DNA of 40,642 nucleotides from Streptosporangiaceae bacterium (GCA_025934635.1 JAICWX010000046.1:1-40642), one strand, 5' to 3'; counted from the stretch's first letter, positions 30,755-39,301 are shown. Numbers and translations are program-made. The notes: a model not told the origin generated them from the sequence alone.

Positions 30755-31669
30755 TCACGTCCCGGCCAGCCCGGTCGCGGCGACCGAACGGATGAAGTAG
30801 CGCTGGGCCAGGAAGAAGATCACCATCATGGGCACCAGGCTCATCGTGGTCGCCGCCATCAGCAGCGGCCACTGGGTCTGGTGCGAGCCCTGGAAGGTGG
30901 CCAGGCCGAGCGGCAGCGTCATCTGGTTGGTGGACGTGACGGCGATCAGCGGCCACAGGAAGTTGTTCCAGGAGTCCAGGAACGTCAGCGCGGCCAGCGT
31001 GGCCAGCGCCGGGGTGGCCAGCGGCAGCACGATCCTGATCAGCACCCGGAGGCGGCTGGCCCCGTCGACCCGGGCGGACTCCTCGTACTCGATGGGCAGC
31101 GTCCGGAAGAACTGGCGGAGGAAGAAGATGCCGAACGCGGTGGCCGCATTCGGGAGAATGAGGGCGCCGATGTGGTCGATGCCCACCCCGGCCAGCACGT
31201 GCACGCCCAGCCATTTGACGATGATGAACTGCGGGATCATCGTGACCTGGAACGGGACCATCAGCGTGGCCATGATCACCGCGAACAGCAGGGTCCGGCC
31301 ACCGAAGCGGAACCGGGCGAAGGCGTATCCGGCCAGCGAGCACAGCACCAGGTTGCACAGCACGGTCGTCACCGCCACGATCGCGCTGTTGGCGAAGAAG
31401 TGGCCGAACGGCGCGCTGTTGAAGGCGTCCGGGTAGTTGGCCAGCCGGATCTGGTGCGGGATGAGCACCGGCGGGAAGTGCAGCGCTTCCCGCTGGGTCT
31501 CCACCGAGGTGATCAGCAGCCAGGCGAACGGGAACAGCAGCGCCAGCGTGGCCGGGAGCAGCACCAGGTGCCACGGGCTGAACGGCAGCCGCCACCGCCG
31601 GGGGGCGGGGACGCCGCCGCGGCCGGCCGAGCGCACCCCGTCCCGGGCGGGCGCCGAGGTCGCCGTCAT
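30755..31669 (-). CDS. carbohydrate ABC transporter permease (MalG type)
   Basis: 304 residues, six predicted transmembrane segments (HLVLLPATLALLFPFAWLLI and others), with the EAA motif EYEESARVDGASRLRVLIRI for ATPase contact. Its ATG overlaps the preceding permease stop as ATGA. It imports an oligosaccharide together with the other permease and the binding protein. No ATPase is encoded here; actinomycetes commonly share an MsmK-type ATPase. Confidence 0.92.
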   Translation of the reverse strand: MTATSAPARDGVRSAGRGGVPAPRRWRLPFSPWHLVLLPATLALLFPFAWLLITSVETQREALHFPPVLIPHQIRLANYPDAFNSAPFGHFFANSAIVAVTTVLCNLVLCSLAGYAFARFRFGGRTLLFAVIMATLMVPFQVTMIPQFIIVKWLGVHVLAGVGIDHIGALILPNAATAFGIFFLRQFFRTLPIEYEESARVDGASRLRVLIRIVLPLATPALATLAALTFLDSWNNFLWPLIAVTSTNQMTLPLGLATFQGSHQTQWPLLMAATTMSLVPMMVIFFLAQRYFIRSVAATGLAGT

Positions 31670-32607
31670 GACCGGTAGTACGTGTACCGCCGGCCCACCC
31701 GGAACTGGATGACGGTGACCACGATGATGACGAGGAACAGGAAGTAGGCGATGGCCGAGGCGTAGCCGAAGTTGAACTCCAGGAACGCCTGTTTGTACAG
31801 GTAGTAGACGAGCACGGTGGTGGCGTTGAGCGGGCCGCCCTGGGTGGACAGGTACACCTCGTCGAACAGCTGCAGCGCGTTGATGGTGAGCCAGACCGCC
31901 AGGAACAGCGAGGCCGGGCTGAGCAGCGGGAGGGTGACCCGGCGGAACGACTGCCAGGGGCTGGCCCCGTCGATCGCGGCCGCCTCGGTCAGGTGCTGCG
32001 GTACCCCCTGCAGGGCGGCCAGGTAGATCACCACCGAGAACCCGGTCCAGCCCCAGATCGTCATGATCACGATCACGTAGAGCGCCTCGGACGGGGAGTT
32101 GATGAACTGCTGCTGCGGGATGCCGAACGCGCCCAGGAAGTAGTTCACCACCCCGTAGGACGGGTCGAACAGCCAGATGAAGACGATCGCCTCGCTGATC
32201 GTGGAGATCGCCATCGTGGCGTAGGCGGCGGTCCGGTAGAACGAGATGAACCTGATCTGCCGGTTCATCGCCACCGCCAGGAACAGCCCGACCACCATGG
32301 TGCCGGGGACGAACAGCACGGTGTAGATCAGCGTGTGACCGATGGCCTGCGCCACCACCGGGTCGTGAATCATCTTCCGGTAGTTCGCGGTGCCCACGAA
32401 CGGCGTATTGGGCGAGAGCAGGTTGTTCCGCTGGAACGACATCACCGCCGACCAGATGATCGGCACCGCGCCGAACAGCAAGATGATCACGACGCCGGGC
32501 GTGACGAACGCCCACCCGGTGAAGTGCTCCGAGTTGATCACCCGCCGGGCGGAAGGCCGCCGGGGAGCAGGGCTCCGGCGGGCAATCCGTTGTGCGGAAA
32601 CCGCCAT
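31666..32607 (-). CDS. carbohydrate ABC transporter permease (MalF type)
   Basis: 313 residues, six transmembrane segments, the first GWAFVTPGVVIILLFGAVP, with the EAA loop TEAAAIDGASPWQSFRRVTL. It pairs with the MalG-type permease. Its ATG shares a base with the binding-protein stop (TGATG), showing translational coupling. Confidence 0.92.
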   Translation of the reverse strand: MAVSAQRIARRSPAPRRPSARRVINSEHFTGWAFVTPGVVIILLFGAVPIIWSAVMSFQRNNLLSPNTPFVGTANYRKMIHDPVVAQAIGHTLIYTVLFVPGTMVVGLFLAVAMNRQIRFISFYRTAAYATMAISTISEAIVFIWLFDPSYGVVNYFLGAFGIPQQQFINSPSEALYVIVIMTIWGWTGFSVVIYLAALQGVPQHLTEAAAIDGASPWQSFRRVTLPLLSPASLFLAVWLTINALQLFDEVYLSTQGGPLNATTVLVYYLYKQAFLEFNFGYASAIAYFLFLVIIVVTVIQFRVGRRYTYYRS

Positions 32608-33908
32608 CAGCCCGCGGCCAGGGCCTGGTTGACCTGCTGGGCGGCGGCGGCCAGGGCCGCCTGGGGCTGGCTCTTGCCGAGCAGCACCGACACGATCATG
32701 GTGCCGAGGATGGTGGAGACCTTCGGGTACTGCGCGATCTGCGGCCGGGCCTGCTTGACGTTGTCCAGGTTGGCGATGAACGTGGCCATCCCGGGCACCG
32801 CGGTGTTCATCTGCTGGACCACCGAGCTGTCCTGGCCGACCGACTGCCGGATCGGCAGGTCACCGGTCTTTACCGCGAAGTACTTGTCCTGGGCGGCCGA
32901 GGTGAGCCAGAGCAGGAACTGCTCGGCCGCGGCCGTCTTGGCCGTGCCGTTGTTGAAGACGACCCAGTTGTCCGGCCCGGAAATGGTCTGGTGACCGCCG
33001 CTGGTGCCGGGGTAGGACGGCATGACCTGCACGCCGTACTTCACGTTGTCGAACGTGGCCAGGTCCCAGGGGCCGGTGACCAGCATCCCGATCTTGCCCG
33101 AGTTGAACAGGTTGCCGTAGGCGGAGTCGCTCGGATCCAGGTACATGGATTTGTCGGTGACGGCCATCGTCCGCAGCGTGTTCAGCGAGGCCAGCCCGGC
33201 GGGCGAGTTGAACGCCGCCTTGGTGTTGTCCGGGGAGAGCAACTGGCCGCCCGCCTCCCACAGCAGCGCCTCCCAGTGCCAGACGGTGTCCTCGGTGCCC
33301 GGGGTGACGTAGGCCGTGCCGAACTGCTTGGCCGCCGGGTTGGTCAGCTTCTTCGCGTCGGCCACGAAGTCCTGCCAGGTCCAGCCGGGGCCGGGCGGCT
33401 GCAGGCCGGCCTTCGCGAACAGGATCTTGTTGTAGACCACGGCCAGGTTGTCCACCAGCGCCGGGATGCCGATGACCTTGCCGTTGACGGTGGCCACGGC
33501 CCGCTCGCCGGTGTAGAAGTCGTTCCAGTTCACCCCGGACCGCTTGACCACCTGGGTGAGGTTCACCACCTGCGGGATCTGGGCCACGTTGGGCGCCCAC
33601 GATCCGTAGAGGTAGGCGATGTCGGGCGGGCTGCCGCCGCGCACCGCGGTCAGCACCTTCTGCAGCGTGTTGTCGCTGTTGACGTACAGGGTGTTCACCT
33701 TCTGGCCCGGGTGCGTCGCCTCGTACTGCGAGACCAGGTGGGCGAAGGCCTTGGCCTCGACCTGGGTGTAACCCTCCCAGACCTGGATCGTGGTGCCGCT
33801 GCCGCCGCTGCTCGAGGTGCTGTCCGTGCCGCAGCCGGCCAGCACGGCCGCCCCGGTGAGCACGGCCAGCAGTCCGGCCAGCTGTGCTTTCCACAACATT
33901 GCCTTCAT
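32607..33908 (-). CDS. extracellular sugar-binding lipoprotein (SBP family 1)
   Basis: 433 residues. A lipoprotein signal peptide has the lipobox LAGC near residue 26, followed by a Ser/Gly linker and a family-1 binding domain (TIQVWEGYTQVEAKAFAHLV, and PDIAYLYGSWAPNV; C-terminal RPQIAQYPKVSTILG). It captures an oligosaccharide outside the cell. GGAG precedes the ATG. It is the first gene of the minus-strand operon, divergent from GH4. Confidence 0.92.
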   Translation of the reverse strand: MKAMLWKAQLAGLLAVLTGAAVLAGCGTDSTSSSGGSGTTIQVWEGYTQVEAKAFAHLVSQYEATHPGQKVNTLYVNSDNTLQKVLTAVRGGSPPDIAYLYGSWAPNVAQIPQVVNLTQVVKRSGVNWNDFYTGERAVATVNGKVIGIPALVDNLAVVYNKILFAKAGLQPPGPGWTWQDFVADAKKLTNPAAKQFGTAYVTPGTEDTVWHWEALLWEAGGQLLSPDNTKAAFNSPAGLASLNTLRTMAVTDKSMYLDPSDSAYGNLFNSGKIGMLVTGPWDLATFDNVKYGVQVMPSYPGTSGGHQTISGPDNWVVFNNGTAKTAAAEQFLLWLTSAAQDKYFAVKTGDLPIRQSVGQDSSVVQQMNTAVPGMATFIANLDNVKQARPQIAQYPKVSTILGTMIVSVLLGKSQPQAALAAAAQQVNQALAAG

Positions 33909-34023
33909 CCGTACTCCGCTCAGGATGCGTCACGTCATCATGAATTGCTCAGTATTGTGCAGCCCGGATCCGGACAGATGCAATATCTTGCAAGAAAATG
34001 ACCCTGATGGAACACTAACGAGC
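33909..34023. promoter_or_regulatory. divergent promoter of the sugar operon with palindrome
   Basis: About 115 bp, AT-richer than the flanks, between the binding protein and GH4. TGCAA-TATC-TTGCA (33979-33992) is a palindrome and CTTGCAAG overlaps it; TTGCAA could also be a weak -35 for GH4. A DeoR binding site is plausible but not shown. No clear ribosome site precedes GH4, so its mRNA may have a very short leader. Confidence 0.5.
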
Positions 34024-35325
34024 GTGACGATCACAGTTGCGTTCATCGGAGCAGGCAGCGTCGAGTTCACCCGCAACGTGGTGACGGACCTGTGCAGCTA
34101 TCACGAGTTCCGCGGCGACCTGCACTTCGCGCTGTACGACATCAGCGCGGAGCGGCTGGCGCACGCCGAGCGGCTGGCCCGCCGGATCTCCGGGCAGTCC
34201 GGGGCGGAGGCGACCGTCACCGCGACCACGGACCGGCGCACGGCGCTGGCCGGAGCCCGTTACGTCATCAACGAGGTGCAGGTCGGCGGGTACGCCGCCA
34301 CCCGGGCCGACTTCGACATCCCGGCCCGGTACGGGGTGCGCCAGACGATCGGGGACACCCTCGGCATCGGCGGGATCTTTCGCGGCCTGCGGACCATCCC
34401 GGTAACCGTCGCGCTGGCCCGGGACATGGCCGAGGTCTGCCCGGACGCCTACCTGCTCAGCTACAGCAACCCGATGGCCATGCTGCCCTGGGCGGTGTAC
34501 GAGGGCAGCGCGTTCAGCCGGGTGTACGGCCTGTGCCACTCGGTCCGTGACACCCAGGCGTTCCTGACCGGGCTGACCGGCGCCGACCCGGAGCGGGTCC
34601 GCTTCACCACCGCGGGCTTCAATCACCAGGCCTTCGTGCTCCGCTTCGAGCAGGACGGCGAGTCCCTGTACCCCAAGCTGGCCGAGGTGATCGAATCCTC
34701 GCCCGAGCTGCAGCGGCGGGTCCGGGTCGAGCTCTACCGCCGGTTCGGCTACTTCCCCACCGAGTCCAGCGAGCACTCGGCCGAGTACGTGCCCTGGTTC
34801 ATGCGCCACGACGACCAGGTCGAGCGGTTCCGCATCTTCGTCGGCGACTACCTGGAGCGGTCCGAGGAGAACCTGCGCGAGCTCGAGTCGCTGCGGGCCC
34901 AGCTGGCCTCGGACGAGCCGCTCGACCTCGAGCCCACCAGCGAGCTGGCCTCGGAGTTCATCCACGCCCTGGAGACCGGGACCGAGCGCGAGCTGCACGT
35001 GAACATCCGCAACGGCGGCCTGATCACCAGCCTGCCCGACGCGTGCTGCGTCGAGGTGCCCTGCCTGGTCGGGGCGGGCGGCCCCAAGCCGGTGCCGGTC
35101 GGCGCGCTGCCGCCGCAGCTGGCCGCGCTGAACCGGACCTTCCTCAACGTGGTGGAGCTGACCGTGCGGGCGGCCCTCGACCAGTCCCGCGACCACGTCT
35201 ACCAGGCCGCCCTCCTCGACCCGAACACCGCCGCCACCCTGACCACCGACCAGGCGGTGGCGATGTGCGACGAGCTCTTCGAAGCGCACCGGGACCTGCT
35301 CCCCGTGGCTTTGCTCCGCCCATGA
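34024..35325 (+). CDS. glycoside hydrolase family 4 (NAD/Mn-dependent)
   Basis: 433 residues, cytosolic, no signal peptide. The N-terminal Rossmann motif FIGAGSVEFTRNVVTDL is followed by NEVQVGGY (83-90), SYSNPMAML (146-154), C171-H172 (GLCHSVRD) and N200-H201-Q (FNHQAF); C171 and H201 match the Mn-binding Cys/His of GH4. The FGYFPTESSEHSAEY block (241-255) is typical of the alpha-galactosidase/alpha-glucosidase-like members. GH4 works by an NAD-mediated redox mechanism on alpha- and beta-glycosides, some of them phosphorylated. Context suggests alpha-galactosaminide oligomers; alpha-galactosidase is the main alternative. The start is GTG 34024. It overlaps the GH114 gene by 4 bp. Confidence 0.9.
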   Translation: MTITVAFIGAGSVEFTRNVVTDLCSYHEFRGDLHFALYDISAERLAHAERLARRISGQSGAEATVTATTDRRTALAGARYVINEVQVGGYAATRADFDIPARYGVRQTIGDTLGIGGIFRGLRTIPVTVALARDMAEVCPDAYLLSYSNPMAMLPWAVYEGSAFSRVYGLCHSVRDTQAFLTGLTGADPERVRFTTAGFNHQAFVLRFEQDGESLYPKLAEVIESSPELQRRVRVELYRRFGYFPTESSEHSAEYVPWFMRHDDQVERFRIFVGDYLERSEENLRELESLRAQLASDEPLDLEPTSELASEFIHALETGTERELHVNIRNGGLITSLPDACCVEVPCLVGAGGPKPVPVGALPPQLAALNRTFLNVVELTVRAALDQSRDHVYQAALLDPNTAATLTTDQAVAMCDELFEAHRDLLPVALLRP

Positions 35326-36992
35326 AAACCGGGCCCATGAGGATCATTGCGGTCGCGCTCATCACGCTCGCCTCCCTCGTCACCGGCGTCTCGGTGGGCA
35401 CTGTCTCGGCCGAGGCCGCACCGCTTCCGCCCCCCGTGCACCACGGCACGCTGCGCGTCGCCGGCAACCCCCGGGACGGCGCGACGGTCACGGCCGCCGG
35501 CCTGAGCTGGCACGCACCCCGGCTGCCGCACGGGATGAGCCTGCTCAGCTTCGCGGTCGCCTACTCCTGGCAGAGCTGCGACGCGGCCGGCCAGCACTGC
35601 CGCTCCGGCGCGGACACCACGGCCGCGCCGTTCGCCGCCCGCGCCTACGTCCCCGGCCAGGCTGAGGTCGGCCGGCGGCTGCGCGTCACCGAGACCGCCG
35701 CCGAAGTCATCGAGACCAAACGAGTGCCTTTCACCTTCCAGGTCATCCGCCGCTCGGTCGCCGCGCTGGCCGCCCCGGTCCGCGCCTATCCTCGCCACCG
35801 GGCCCCCGGCACCGCATTCGTCAACGGCACCCCTGAGCGGCACACCGCCTCGACCCAGGAGAACTTCCAGGTCGCCGCGCCGCACGCCAACGCGGCCGAC
35901 GGTCCGGTCGCGCAGTCGTACCGGGTCGACTCAGGCCGGTGGCGGGCCCTGCCGAAGAACCGCGTGTTCAACACCGGCCCGCTGGCCCCCGGGCCGCACC
36001 GGGTGGCCGTCCGCACCGCCAGCCGGGCCGGCGCTACCCGGATCAGCTACTCCTGGCAGGTCGACCCGATGACGGCGCCGCTGCCCTGTCAGGGTGACTG
36101 CTGGTCACCGCCGCACCTGGACAAGACCGGGCACCCGATGCGCTGGGACTGGCAGATCGGCCGGACCACCCCGCTGCCGCGCACCGGGCGCCGGGCGGTG
36201 GACATCTACGACATCGACGGTTTCCTCACCACCGCGGCCCAGGTGAAAACCATCACGACCGGCTGGCAGGCGGCCACCCTGCCGCACCCCAAGGCCGTCT
36301 GCTACCTGGACCTGGCCTGGGAGGACTACCGGCCGGACGGCACCCCCGGGCAGAAGTTCCCGGCCGCCGCGCTCGGCCACATCTACTTCGGCTTCCCCGA
36401 GGAACGCTGGGTCGACCTGCGCCAGCTCGGCAAGCTGAAGCCGATGCTCCAAGAACGCATCGGCATGTGCGCGCGGAAGGGCTTCGACGCGGTCGAACTG
36501 GACGACATCGACAGCTTCGATCCGCCGTCCACCACCGGCTTCAACCTCACCCCGGGGGATCTGCAGAACTTCCTGGCCTACGCGTTCAACCTGATCCACG
36601 CCGACGGGATGGCCGGGCTGTGGAAGAACTCGCCGCTGCTGTCCTGGTGGGGACGCCAGTACGCGGACGGCGCGGTGGTCGAGGAGTGCTACTCCAGCCA
36701 CCAGTGCTTCGCCGGCCAGTTCAACGGCAGCCAGCACTACGGGATTACCTGCACCACCCTGTCCGGACCCACCCCGTGCGGCTGGGATGACTTCACCGCG
36801 GCCGGTCAGTGGGTCGGTGAAGCCGAGTACGCCGAAGATGGCTACGTGTGCAATCCGGGTCAGGCGTGCAAGGGACCGCACTCGTTCGGTGCCTTCTGTC
36901 GCGCGGTGTATGCGGTGCCGCACGGTTTCGCGGCCGTGAAGTTCGATGTCGACCTCGACGGCGCGCTGTTCCATCCCTGTCCTACGGGATAG
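35322..36992 (+). CDS. secreted GH114-type endo-alpha-1,4-polygalactosaminidase
   Basis: 556 residues. A signal peptide (about 1-33, hydrophobic IIAVALITLASLVTGVSVG, then AEAAP) leads to two beta-sandwich-like N-terminal regions (about 40-130 and 150-245), then a C-terminal TIM-barrel-like catalytic domain (about 270-555). It shows W275-DWQI, DIYDIDGF (294-301), CYLDLAWEDYRPD (327-339), V-E-L-D394-D395-I-D397, LWKNS (433-437) and VVEEC (452-456), matching GH114 poly-galactosaminidases. Catalytic acids are probably D395 or D397 and E454 or E455. Its ATG overlaps the GH4 stop (ATGA). It should cut de-N-acetylated alpha-1,4-polygalactosamine outside the cell. Confidence 0.85.
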   Translation: MKTGPMRIIAVALITLASLVTGVSVGTVSAEAAPLPPPVHHGTLRVAGNPRDGATVTAAGLSWHAPRLPHGMSLLSFAVAYSWQSCDAAGQHCRSGADTTAAPFAARAYVPGQAEVGRRLRVTETAAEVIETKRVPFTFQVIRRSVAALAAPVRAYPRHRAPGTAFVNGTPERHTASTQENFQVAAPHANAADGPVAQSYRVDSGRWRALPKNRVFNTGPLAPGPHRVAVRTASRAGATRISYSWQVDPMTAPLPCQGDCWSPPHLDKTGHPMRWDWQIGRTTPLPRTGRRAVDIYDIDGFLTTAAQVKTITTGWQAATLPHPKAVCYLDLAWEDYRPDGTPGQKFPAAALGHIYFGFPEERWVDLRQLGKLKPMLQERIGMCARKGFDAVELDDIDSFDPPSTTGFNLTPGDLQNFLAYAFNLIHADGMAGLWKNSPLLSWWGRQYADGAVVEECYSSHQCFAGQFNGSQHYGITCTTLSGPTPCGWDDFTAAGQWVGEAEYAEDGYVCNPGQACKGPHSFGAFCRAVYAVPHGFAAVKFDVDLDGALFHPCPTG

Positions 36993-38463
36993 TCAGGACC
37001 GGGTAGGGGGAGTGGTGCAGGAGCCGGACCGGCACTGAGCCGAGGATCTGGTGCGCGGTGTGCCCGGCCCGGCCGACCACGATGACCGGGGCGCCGCCGA
37101 GCGCGCCGGCCTGGGCGCTGGCCCCGGAGACGATCGCGTCGGCGGCCGGCTCCGGGCGCCGTTCGAACGTGTACGGCTGGCCCGCGGCGGTCATGATCTC
37201 CGCGGCGGCGGCGGCCACTGCGGCTGCTTCGGCGTCCCGGGTTTCCTCCATCTCGGCATGGGCGAACCCGGACAGGTCGGTGTCGATGGCCCGGTGGTCG
37301 GAGTACACGACGTGCAGGGTGGCGGACGGGGCGGTGGACAGAGCTTCTAGGCGGGGGGCGAGTTGCCGCGCGGCCCAGCCGAGCGCGCGGCGGGACGGCT
37401 CGGAGTTGTCGAAGCCGACCACCAGGCCGCCGGCGGCCGTGGCGGCGGCGTCCAGCACGGGGCCGAGCGGGACCAGGGGCGCCGCCGCCTGCCGCCGTCG
37501 CCACGCGGTAACCAGGGCGAGGGCCACGACGCCGGCCACCGCCCAGGCGCCCAGCACCCACAGCGGCCCGGCCACGCCGTAGCCGCCGAAGTAGACGGCG
37601 GCGCGCAGCGCGCTGACTCCCGTCCCGAGCGGCAGCGCCGGGTGCAGGACCCGCAGGAAGCCCGGGCCGAACGCGGCCAGGCCGGCCGGGCCGCCGCTGA
37701 CCGGGAGGCCTAGCACCAGGAACACCAGCACCGCGGCCCCCACCAGGGGCGGCCAGATCCGGCCGAGCGCCGCCGTGGTGGCGGCTACGGCCAGCGAGAA
37801 CAGCGCGGCGATGGCCGCGATCGCCGGGTAATGGCCCAGGCCGGCCGCGCCGTCCGCGACACCGCCCGCCACCGCGCCGATGGCGACGGCCACGACGACC
37901 GGCGCGGCGACGCACCAGGCGGGCCGGGACCGCCGGAACGCCAGGGCCGAGGCCGACCCGGCGGCCAGGCTCGGGACCAGCACGCCGAGCAGGACGAAGA
38001 ACGGTGACAGCGCCTGGGTGTCATCGGTCAGCGGCGGGACCACGTCGGTCACCGTCAGCGGCTCGCCGGACCGGGCCGCGACGGTACCGAACGCGGCCGT
38101 CAGGGCCTGGGCCGGGGCGGTACCGCCGCCCTCGGCCACCAGCAGGCGGAGGTGGCCGGGCGAGGCAATCAGCGCGCCGTCGACCTCGGCGTGCGTAATG
38201 CCGGCCCGCGCGGCTGCCTCGGTGGGGTAGATCCGCAGGTCGAAGCCGTCCGGCTGGTGAGTGTCGAGCGCGACCTCGACCTGCCCGGTCACGGCCGGGG
38301 ACGCGACGATGCCGACCGGCAGGCCGTGCGGGGACGGGGCGTGGAACGCGCTGAGCACCAAGGCCACGAAGATCGCCGCGAACAGCGTGTTGGCCAGGAC
38401 GAAGCCGGCCTGCGGCCGGAACCTGACCTGATAGCGGCGGGCGTGCTCGGGGCGCTTGGCCAC
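36982..38463 (-). CDS. ABC-2/DUF3533-like membrane protein fused to a UspA domain
   Basis: 493 residues. An N-terminal transmembrane helix (about 18-40) and an extracytoplasmic segment (about 45-130, VGIVASPAVTG, and YPTEAAARAGITHAEVDGAL) are typical of ABC-2/YhgE-Pip-like proteins. Further membrane helices lie at about 150-325. The C-terminal cytoplasmic domain (about 345-493) is a universal stress protein: GLVVGFDNSEPSRRALGWAA, then GRAGHTAHQILGSV, the nucleotide-binding loop, and PYPVLTIP. I do not recall this fusion. GTG 38463 follows GAGAGG. It is divergent from a TetR with matching operators and overlaps the GH114 end by 11 bp. Confidence 0.8.
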   Translation of the reverse strand: MAKRPEHARRYQVRFRPQAGFVLANTLFAAIFVALVLSAFHAPSPHGLPVGIVASPAVTGQVEVALDTHQPDGFDLRIYPTEAAARAGITHAEVDGALIASPGHLRLLVAEGGGTAPAQALTAAFGTVAARSGEPLTVTDVVPPLTDDTQALSPFFVLLGVLVPSLAAGSASALAFRRSRPAWCVAAPVVVAVAIGAVAGGVADGAAGLGHYPAIAAIAALFSLAVAATTAALGRIWPPLVGAAVLVFLVLGLPVSGGPAGLAAFGPGFLRVLHPALPLGTGVSALRAAVYFGGYGVAGPLWVLGAWAVAGVVALALVTAWRRRQAAAPLVPLGPVLDAAATAAGGLVVGFDNSEPSRRALGWAARQLAPRLEALSTAPSATLHVVYSDHRAIDTDLSGFAHAEMEETRDAEAAAVAAAAAEIMTAAGQPYTFERRPEPAADAIVSGASAQAGALGGAPVIVVGRAGHTAHQILGSVPVRLLHHSPYPVLTIP

Positions 38464-38480
38464 GACGGGGTCCTCTCAAT

Positions 38481-38498
38481 TGCCAACGCTTGTTGGCA
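38481..38498. promoter_or_regulatory. TetR operator copy 1
   Basis: TGCCAAC-GCTT-GTTGGCA, perfect 7-bp arms, next to the ABC-2/UspA start. It matches the second copy at 38539. Confidence 0.6.
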
Positions 38499-38538
38499 CA
38501 ACAGTATGTGCGACGGTAACGTGTGTCAACATATGTTT

Positions 38539-38554
38539 GCAAACGTTTGTTGGC
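38539..38554. promoter_or_regulatory. TetR operator copy 2
   Basis: GCAAACGTTTGTTGGC matches copy 1 (GCCAACGCTTGTTGGC) at 14 of 16 bases. Centres are 57 bp apart. It lies upstream of the TetR start. A further AACATATGTT palindrome is at 38528-38537. Confidence 0.55.
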
Positions 38555-38586
38555 GCACGATCAGCGGGCCGGGTAGGGTGATCCGC

Positions 38587-39261
38587 ATGGCAGCTCGCGA
38601 CGGGCCGGGTACCGGGGGACCGCGGTCCGCGGGGACCCGGCGGGCCATCCTGGACGCGGCCCGGTCGGCGTTCGCGGCCCGCGGGTACGAGCAGACCACC
38701 ATCCGCGCCGTCGCGGCGGCGGCCGGGATCGACGCCTCGATGGTCATGCGCTACTACGGGTCCAAGGCGGGCCTGTTCGCCGCGGCCGCCACCGCCGACC
38801 TGCACGTCCCCGACCTGCGCGCCGTCCCGGCCGAACGCTGGGGCGAGGTGCTGGTCCGGCACCTCGTCGAGCGCTGGGAGGACAACTCGCGCGACGACGA
38901 GCTGATCCTGCTGCTGCGGACGGCGGTCACCAGCGAGGCGGTCGCGGCCCAGCTGCAGGACGTGCTCACCCGGCTGCTCACCGAGCCGATCGCCGAGCTG
39001 TACGGCACTGTGCTCGACAGGCCAGCGGTTGACGAGCCAGCGGTTGACGGGCTAGCGGTTGACGGGCCGACGGGTGACGGGCGTCCGGCCGGGCGGGCGG
39101 CGGCCGAGCGGGCCGCGTTCATCGCGGCCCAGCTGCTCGGCCTGGCGCTGTGCCGCTACATCCTGCGGCAGGAACCGCTGGCCTCGTTGCCGGCCGCCGA
39201 GGTGGTAGCCGCCGTCGCCCCGTCCGTCCAGCGCTACCTAACCCTGGACGTGACCCGCTGA
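38587..39261 (+). CDS. TetR-family transcriptional regulator
   Basis: 224 residues: an N-terminal HTH (TRRAILDAARSAFAARGYEQ, TTIRAVAAAAGIDASMVMRYYG) and an alpha-helical C-terminal domain. The C-terminal part carries a 15-bp repeat giving a PAVDE/PAVDG/LAVDG loop. ATG 38587 is chosen; GTG 38578 is an alternative. It is divergent from the ABC-2/UspA fusion with two operators between, so it probably represses it and itself. Confidence 0.88.
   Translation: MAARDGPGTGGPRSAGTRRAILDAARSAFAARGYEQTTIRAVAAAAGIDASMVMRYYGSKAGLFAAAATADLHVPDLRAVPAERWGEVLVRHLVERWEDNSRDDELILLLRTAVTSEAVAAQLQDVLTRLLTEPIAELYGTVLDRPAVDEPAVDGLAVDGPTGDGRPAGRAAAERAAFIAAQLLGLALCRYILRQEPLASLPAAEVVAAVAPSVQRYLTLDVTR
39021..39080 (+). 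repeat. 15-bp tandem repeat, four units, in the TetR gene
   Basis: Units at 39021-39035, 39036-39050, 39051-39065 and 39066-39080, consensus GCCAGCGGTTGACGG, the last more diverged. In frame, it encodes the AVDxP-like loop. Confidence 0.8.
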
Positions 39262-39301
39262 GGATCCGGGTCGTTATACGATCCAGTTAGTTAATTACTG
39301 C

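Noticed and set aside
30755..32515. A 586-codon frame covering two transporter genes
   Set aside because: Only its last 304 residues are a real permease (start 31669); the rest is an out-of-frame reading of the MalF-type gene.
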